Shown piece by piece: positions 59,882-64,000 of a DNA stretch of 64,000 nucleotides (its first letter is position 1; each line of letters opens with the position of its first letter). The position numbers and the translations under genes were made by a program. Under the pieces are notes generated by a model, which worked only from the letters and a program-made list of their open reading frames with translations, had not been told where the DNA came from and ran no database searches. This stretch comes from Oligoflexus sp. (GTDB lineage Bacteria > Bdellovibrionota_B > Oligoflexia > Oligoflexales > Oligoflexaceae): positions 1-64,000 of the forward strand of contig NZ_DASTAT010000068.1 of assembly GCF_035712445.1 (NCBI RefSeq), written 5' to 3'.

Positions 59882-62083
59882 ATGAGCCTATTGTCATCCG
59901 ACACCGTGTTCCACCCCATTCGTACCATTGACCGTCCCCGCACGAGCGATAATAAATTGGCTCGCGTTACGGACTACTTTGGTTCCAACGTGTTTGATCT
60001 TCGTGCCATGCGCAAACGTCTTTCCAGCCAGGATGTGGAGACGCTTGATAACGTCATGAAATTTGGCGGAAAAATCGACCCTCACCTCGCCAGTCGTATT
60101 GCGACGGCTGTCCGCGAGTGGGCTTCGGAGCGCGGCGCGACTCATTATTGCCACTGGTTCCAACCGCAAACCGGTTCAACCGCGGAAAAGCATGATGCCT
60201 TCCTTTGGTTCGATAAGGCCGGCTCGCCCATCGAGCGTTTCACCGGCGCCGAACTCCTGCAGAGCGAGCCCGATGCCTCCAGCTTCCCATCAGGCGGCTT
60301 GAGGGCGACCTTCGAAGCCCGCGGATATACCGGCTGGGATCCTTCGAGTCCCATGTTCATCATGGAAACGGAAAGCGGCAAGACACTTTATATCCCTTCT
60401 GTTTTCATCAGCTACCACGGCGAAGCCCTCGATTATAAAACCCCCCTCCTCCGTTCCAATGCGATCCTCAACGAAGCAGCTGTGAAAACGATGCGACTTC
60501 TCGGCGAGAAGAACGTGTCACACGTTGTGAATACGATTGGTGCCGAGCAGGAATTCTTTGTCATCGAGAAGCAATACTATGACAAGCGTCCCGACCTGAG
60601 CATGACGGGCCGCACGGTTCTGGGCCATAAGCCTGCCAAAGGCCAGGAACTGGAAGACCACTATTTCGGTCACATCCCCAGCCGCGTTCAATCCTTCATC
60701 AATGAAGCCGAACTTGAACTCTATAAGCTGGCCGTGCCTCTGAAAACTCGTCACAACGAAGTGGCTCCGCACCAGTTCGAAGTGGCTCCTATTTTCGAAA
60801 ACTCCAACATTGCTGCCGACCACAATCAGCTTCTGATGAAGGTGATGAAGCAGATCGCCGTGCGTCACGGTTTTGTGGTTCTCTTCCATGAAAAACCTTT
60901 TGCGGGCGTCAACGGCAGCGGCAAGCACTTGAACTGGTCGCTGGCGGATAACACTGGCAGGAACCTTCTGGAGCCCGGTCATACGCCTCATGAAAACATC
61001 GTGTTCCTGACCTTCCTCTGCGCAACGCTGCAGGGCATTCACGATCATGCTGATGTTCTGCGGGCCTCGATCGCCGCCACCGGCAACGATCACCGCCTCG
61101 GCGCCAACGAAGCTCCTCCTGCCATCATCAGCGCCTTCCTCGGTGATACCCTGGATCGCATTCTGAATGCTTTGGAATCGGGCAGGACCGAAGGTCTTTC
61201 TGCCGAACGCGTGATGCTCGACCTGGGCGTCAGCCATCTGCAGGAAGTGGCGAAAGACAACACCGACCGCAACCGGACTTCGCCTTTTGCCTTCACCGGC
61301 AATAAATTCGAGTTCCGCGCCGTGGGTTCAAGCTCTCCCATCAACTATCCGGCCACGATTCTGAACGCCGCCGTGGCTTCAGGCCTGAAAAAGGTCAACG
61401 CCAAGCTGGAAGCCAAAGCGAAAAACGGCGTGGTTTCTCCTGAAGATACCATTTCGGTTCTGCGCGGCGTGATCGCGGACACCAAAAAAATCCGCTTCGA
61501 AGGCAACGGCTATTCCCAGGAATGGCGTGATGAAGCGGCTCGCCGCGGCCTCAGCAACTACCCGAACACTCCAGCGGCCCTGGAAGTTCTGGCTGATAAG
61601 AGCAAAACTGAATTCCTCGTCGAAGGTCGCATCTTCCGTTCGGAAGACGTCGCCAGCCGACTCGCGATTCAGCAGGAGCGTTACCTGAAGCAGCGTTTGA
61701 TTGAAATCAACTGCGCTTTGGAACTCACCGAGACGGCCATTCTTCCGACGGCGTTCTGCTATCTGAAGGATCTCACCACTCTTGTGAAAAACTCGCAGGA
61801 ACTCGGTCTTGAGTCCGGCGCCAAGGAAGTGGCGATGATGCTCGGCAAAGAAACCGCCCAGCTGACTCACAAAATCCAGGCCCTTCGCACAGCTGTGACC
61901 AAACTCACAGCAGGTGATGCGATGGAACACGATCATCTTCCAGCGACAGCCAGATCGATGGCCAACACCGTTTATCCGCAGCTCGAAGAACTGCGTGAAG
62001 CGAGCGACCGCGTGGAAGCCATGCTCCCTCGCGACAAGCAGCCTCTGCCTACTTACGCCGATATGCTCTTCGGCATCGGTTGA
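59882..62083 (+). CDS. glnN: Type III glutamine synthetase
   Basis: 733 residues, the large GlnN/GSIII form. It makes glutamine from glutamate, ammonia and ATP in the cytoplasm. ATG with AGGAGGAG upstream. Recognisable GSIII segments: HYCHWFQPQTGSTAEKHDAF, GAEQEFFVIE, RHNEVAPHQFEVAPIFENSNIAADHNQ, NGSGKHLNWSL and NRTSPFAFTGNKFEFRAVGS. An upstream frame overlaps the preceding gene and is not used. Terminators flank it on both sides, so it is monocistronic. No GlnB or regulator is adjacent. Confidence 0.97.
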   Translation: MSLLSSDTVFHPIRTIDRPRTSDNKLARVTDYFGSNVFDLRAMRKRLSSQDVETLDNVMKFGGKIDPHLASRIATAVREWASERGATHYCHWFQPQTGSTAEKHDAFLWFDKAGSPIERFTGAELLQSEPDASSFPSGGLRATFEARGYTGWDPSSPMFIMETESGKTLYIPSVFISYHGEALDYKTPLLRSNAILNEAAVKTMRLLGEKNVSHVVNTIGAEQEFFVIEKQYYDKRPDLSMTGRTVLGHKPAKGQELEDHYFGHIPSRVQSFINEAELELYKLAVPLKTRHNEVAPHQFEVAPIFENSNIAADHNQLLMKVMKQIAVRHGFVVLFHEKPFAGVNGSGKHLNWSLADNTGRNLLEPGHTPHENIVFLTFLCATLQGIHDHADVLRASIAATGNDHRLGANEAPPAIISAFLGDTLDRILNALESGRTEGLSAERVMLDLGVSHLQEVAKDNTDRNRTSPFAFTGNKFEFRAVGSSSPINYPATILNAAVASGLKKVNAKLEAKAKNGVVSPEDTISVLRGVIADTKKIRFEGNGYSQEWRDEAARRGLSNYPNTPAALEVLADKSKTEFLVEGRIFRSEDVASRLAIQQERYLKQRLIEINCALELTETAILPTAFCYLKDLTTLVKNSQELGLESGAKEVAMMLGKETAQLTHKIQALRTAVTKLTAGDAMEHDHLPATARSMANTVYPQLEELREASDRVEAMLPRDKQPLPTYADMLFGIG

Positions 62084-62095
62084 TACAGTCCGCCT

Positions 62096-62120
62096 CGCCG
62101 CCCTTCCGGGGCGGCGTTTC
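62096..62120 (+). terminator. Rho-independent terminator after glnN
   Basis: CGCCGCCC (62096-62103) and GGGCGGCG (62109-62116) pair over a loop of about five bases, followed by a short T-run (TTTCCCCC). A GC-rich stem with a weak T-tract. Confidence 0.75.
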
Positions 62121-62197
62121 CCCCTTAAATTCAAGCCTTTTCCAACTCCAGCCTTTGGTGTAGGATGCGCCCAAACTTGCCATAGGGGACCGTTTCG

Positions 62198-62872
62198 ATG
62201 ACCCTCAGCTTCTCCGAATTCATTCTCAACAATGAAATCATTGGTTTTTTCGATAAACCTCTGACCCTGAAGAGCGGCCGCCTCAGCCATTTTTACGTAA
62301 ATTGGCGTAAGTCCACCAACGACGCCTGGATGCTCGATCAGTTGACCGACTACCTTGTGACGTTCATGCGTGAAAAGAATCTCGCCTGTGAAACTCTTTA
62401 CGGCGTGCCGGAAGGGGCCACAAAAACTGCGGTGATTGCCGCGCTGAAATTGGCGAGGCAGTCCCCCAACTTTGCTCAGGGCAGCCATGTGATTGCCATG
62501 GGCCGCGCCAAACCCAAACCGCACGGTGACCCTGCCGATCGCTTTTTCATCGGCCAGCCCCGCGGCGCGACCTTTGTCCTGGAAGATACGGTGACGACCG
62601 GACTCTCTCTTTTTCAATGTCTCGATCAGTTGCTGGAAGCCGGCGTGGATGTGCGGGGTGTCATCTGTCTGACCGATCGTTGCGAGCGTCGCGATGATGG
62701 CCTCACCGTTCCCGAATATCTGCAAAAAAAATACGGCTCCCACATCAGCTATCATCCGATGAGCCGCGCCCCCGAACTTCTGCGTCTCGCGGTGCGTCAG
62801 CGTCAGCCTCCCCATGCTTTGGTGGAGGCCTTGGCCACTGAACTCGGTCTGCCTCTTGATCATCTGGTATAA
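62198..62872 (+). CDS. pyrE: Orotate phosphoribosyltransferase
   Basis: 224 residues. It joins orotate and PRPP to give OMP in pyrimidine synthesis. The PRPP motif reads FVLEDTVTTGLSL (VxEDxxTTG). LKSGRLSHFYVNWR, the substrate loop near the start, and TLYGVPEGATKTAVIA match the family. ATG with GGGGACC upstream; it is 11 bases from pyrF, which catalyses the next step. Confidence 0.93.
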   Translation: MTLSFSEFILNNEIIGFFDKPLTLKSGRLSHFYVNWRKSTNDAWMLDQLTDYLVTFMREKNLACETLYGVPEGATKTAVIAALKLARQSPNFAQGSHVIAMGRAKPKPHGDPADRFFIGQPRGATFVLEDTVTTGLSLFQCLDQLLEAGVDVRGVICLTDRCERRDDGLTVPEYLQKKYGSHISYHPMSRAPELLRLAVRQRQPPHALVEALATELGLPLDHLV

Positions 62873-62883
62873 GGAGCCTTCTC

Positions 62884-63666
62884 ATGGATTTTCGTCAAAA
62901 ATGGCTCGAAGCCGTGCAAAGAAAAAAGAGCCTTCTCTGCGTCGGCATAGATCCTGCGGAAGCTGCGCAAAGGCACGGGAATCAGATGCCCGAGGGCGTG
63001 AGCAAAACTGAATGGACGCGTTCCATCATCGAAGCGGTCGCGCCCTTCACAGCTGCGATCAAACTCAACCGCAATTATTTTAAAGACATCTCGCGCGAAG
63101 CCATGCGTTCTTTGAACGATCGCATTCACGCGCTGGGGATGGTCAGCATCGACGACAGCAAGCTTGCCGATATCGGCGATACCAACGATGCCGGTATCTA
63201 TCATGCAAAGCAGGAAGGCTTCGATGCCATCACCTATGCTCCTTTTCCCGGCAATACGCTGCAGGCCGGCAAGCAGGCTCAGGCCCATGACGTGGGATTG
63301 ATTCCTCTCGTGCTCATGTCGAATCCGGAATACCGCCTGATGAAAACGGCGCTGATCAACGGCGAACCTCTTTATCGTTTCCTCGCTCATCAGTCCGCCG
63401 AAGCCAAGGCCGCAGGGATAGTCATCGGCGCGCCAAGTCCTGGCAATCACATCACGCTCGAAGAAATCAGCGAAGTCGCCCGTATTCTGCCGGAAGCCTT
63501 GGTCCTGGTTCCTGGCATCGGCGCACAGGGTGGGGACATCGCCCCCATCCTCGGCATCTTTGGCCAACGCACCATAGCCAATGTTGGTCGTGCCATCATT
63601 TACGCCAAAGACCCGGCTCAAGAGGCCCGGAAATATCGTGACATGATCGCCGCCGCCCACAGCTGA
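62884..63666 (+). CDS. pyrF: Orotidine 5'-phosphate decarboxylase
   Basis: 260 residues. It decarboxylates OMP to UMP. The catalytic D-x-K-x-x-D motif is IDDSKLADIGDTND, and LLCVGIDPAE at the start plus VLVPGIGAQGGD near the end are typical of the longer bacterial OMPDC form. Co-transcribed with pyrE (AAGGAG before the ATG). A GC-rich terminator follows. Confidence 0.95.
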   Translation: MDFRQKWLEAVQRKKSLLCVGIDPAEAAQRHGNQMPEGVSKTEWTRSIIEAVAPFTAAIKLNRNYFKDISREAMRSLNDRIHALGMVSIDDSKLADIGDTNDAGIYHAKQEGFDAITYAPFPGNTLQAGKQAQAHDVGLIPLVLMSNPEYRLMKTALINGEPLYRFLAHQSAEAKAAGIVIGAPSPGNHITLEEISEVARILPEALVLVPGIGAQGGDIAPILGIFGQRTIANVGRAIIYAKDPAQEARKYRDMIAAAHS

Positions 63667-63670
63667 ACAC

Positions 63671-63690
63671 CGGGGGCCCACGCCCCCGAT
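63671..63690 (+). terminator. GC-rich hairpin after pyrF
   Basis: CGGGGGC (63671-63677) and GCCCCCG (63682-63688) form a perfect stem with a four-base loop right after the stop codon, without a real T-run. Confidence 0.55.
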
Positions 63691-63702
63691 TCCTCAGCTC
63701 AA

Positions 63703-63806
63703 GCAGTCTCACCCCGCCCCACGCAGGCTCGGAACCAACCGCGCGATAACACCTGTTTCGCGCAGGCCAGGAGCCGGCGCACGCAGTCTCACCCCGCTCG
63801 GAACCA
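63703..63806. repeat. Interrupted direct repeats between pyrF and the next gene
   Basis: GCAGTCTCACCCCGC occurs exactly at 63703-63717 and 63783-63797; CTCGGAACCA follows each, at 63728-63737 and 63797-63806. The second copy is the more compact. No gene is seen in this 200-base stretch. Confidence 0.8.
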
Positions 63807-63873
63807 GCTCTCACTGGCAATTTTCTTGCATTCCCGGTAAAAAAATTCCTGGATCATCTCGAAGGGGGGCCCC

Positions 63874-64000
63874 ATGCAACGTACTTTGGACCGACTTCCG
63901 CCTTATCTCCGGGCATACTGCACCGAACACGACACCAGCAAGTACACTGCGCGTGATCACGCCGCCTGGCGCTATATCATGCGTCGGGCTATGGACTTTT
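63874..64000 (+). CDS. phhA: Phenylalanine 4-monooxygenase, N-terminal part (cut by window edge)
   Basis: 42 codons are visible from an ATG preceded by GAAGGGGGG. The sequence (LPPYLRAYCTEHDTSKYTARDHAAWRYIMRR) matches the start of aromatic amino acid hydroxylases of the bacterial PhhA type, where LPxHLxxxVxxQxxxxYTPxDHAVWRYI is usual. The iron-binding and catalytic parts lie beyond the window. It is expected to convert Phe to Tyr. Confidence 0.82.
   Translation, partial: MQRTLDRLPPYLRAYCTEHDTSKYTARDHAAWRYIMRRAMDF

Noticed and set aside
1..64000. tRNA, rRNA, CRISPR arrays and complete insertion sequences
   Set aside because: No cloverleaf T-arm pattern, no rRNA blocks, no regularly spaced repeat-spacer structure and no transposase found by reading both strands by eye.

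Overview
The window reads as chromosomal DNA from a GC-rich Gram-negative bacterium. Signal peptides, lipoboxes, an outer-membrane-type barrel end and c-type cytochrome motifs show the envelope type. The family mix (7TMR-DISM sensor kinases, many one-off lipoproteins, GldG-type transport, a DUF4105/Lnb protein, type III glutamine synthetase, a fused 2-oxo-acid dehydrogenase E1) suggests a Bdellovibrionota/Oligoflexia or deltaproteobacterial-like lineage. That placement is inference from gene content. I see no rRNA, tRNA, CRISPR array, intact insertion sequence or prophage. Gene density is high and most of the window looks like stable chromosome with lineage-specific genes between housekeeping ones.

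Layout. 0.1-3.4 kb: an ABC ATPase with a damaged Walker A, translationally coupled to a fused GldF/GldG-like membrane protein. 3.4-10.7 kb: YqgE, a putative outer-membrane barrel, a K+-dependent-type membrane pyrophosphatase, an acetyltransferase, a secreted CBM20-like protein whose ribosome-binding site lies in a hairpin, a periplasmic cyclophilin and a small conserved-looking protein. 10.8-16.7 kb: a TPR protein with a pseudo-receiver domain, then a five-gene minus-strand operon (prepilin peptidase, diguanylate cyclase, thioesterase, Lnb-like lipoprotein acyltransferase, membrane-anchored unknown). 16.7-24.1 kb: two large 7TMR-DISM signalling proteins flanking a secreted AbfB-like protein, followed by a remnant of a GFA-family gene. 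24.4-29.8 kb: mutS2, fused E1 alpha/beta, and a lysine-rich DUF6496/H1-like protein. 29.9-38.3 kb: a decayed adenylate cyclase, a cassette with two related pilin-like proteins, an EAL protein, pta, a lipoprotein and a hydrolase-like membrane protein.

38.3-38.96 kb is a poorly coding, more AT-rich gap. 39-47 kb: an HTH protein coupled to a small secreted protein, a low-molecular-weight phosphatase, lipoproteins, a matrixin-like protease, a beta-helix/diheme cytochrome fusion and an MscS channel. 46.7-47.0 kb holds two near-identical palindromes around a promoter-like sequence, then a structured non-coding stretch ended by a strong terminator; this is the most unusual non-coding signal here. 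47.2-58.6 kb: a PKD/RCC1 lipoprotein, a tandem sensor kinase and pseudokinase, a Baeyer-Villiger-type monooxygenase coupled to a PF10118 hydrolase, a lipoprotein, an RraA-like protein, an unidentified winged-helix-like protein, lgt and an unannotated 51-residue membrane protein. 58.7-64 kb: an M28 peptidase lipoprotein, type III glutamine synthetase, pyrE-pyrF, and the start of phenylalanine 4-monooxygenase running off the window.

Themes: cell-envelope and lipoprotein biology (lgt, the Lnb-like protein, at least eight lipoproteins or secreted binding proteins), c-di-GMP signalling (one GGDEF and one EAL protein) and glycan-type sensing. All functions are read from sequence motifs without database searches.
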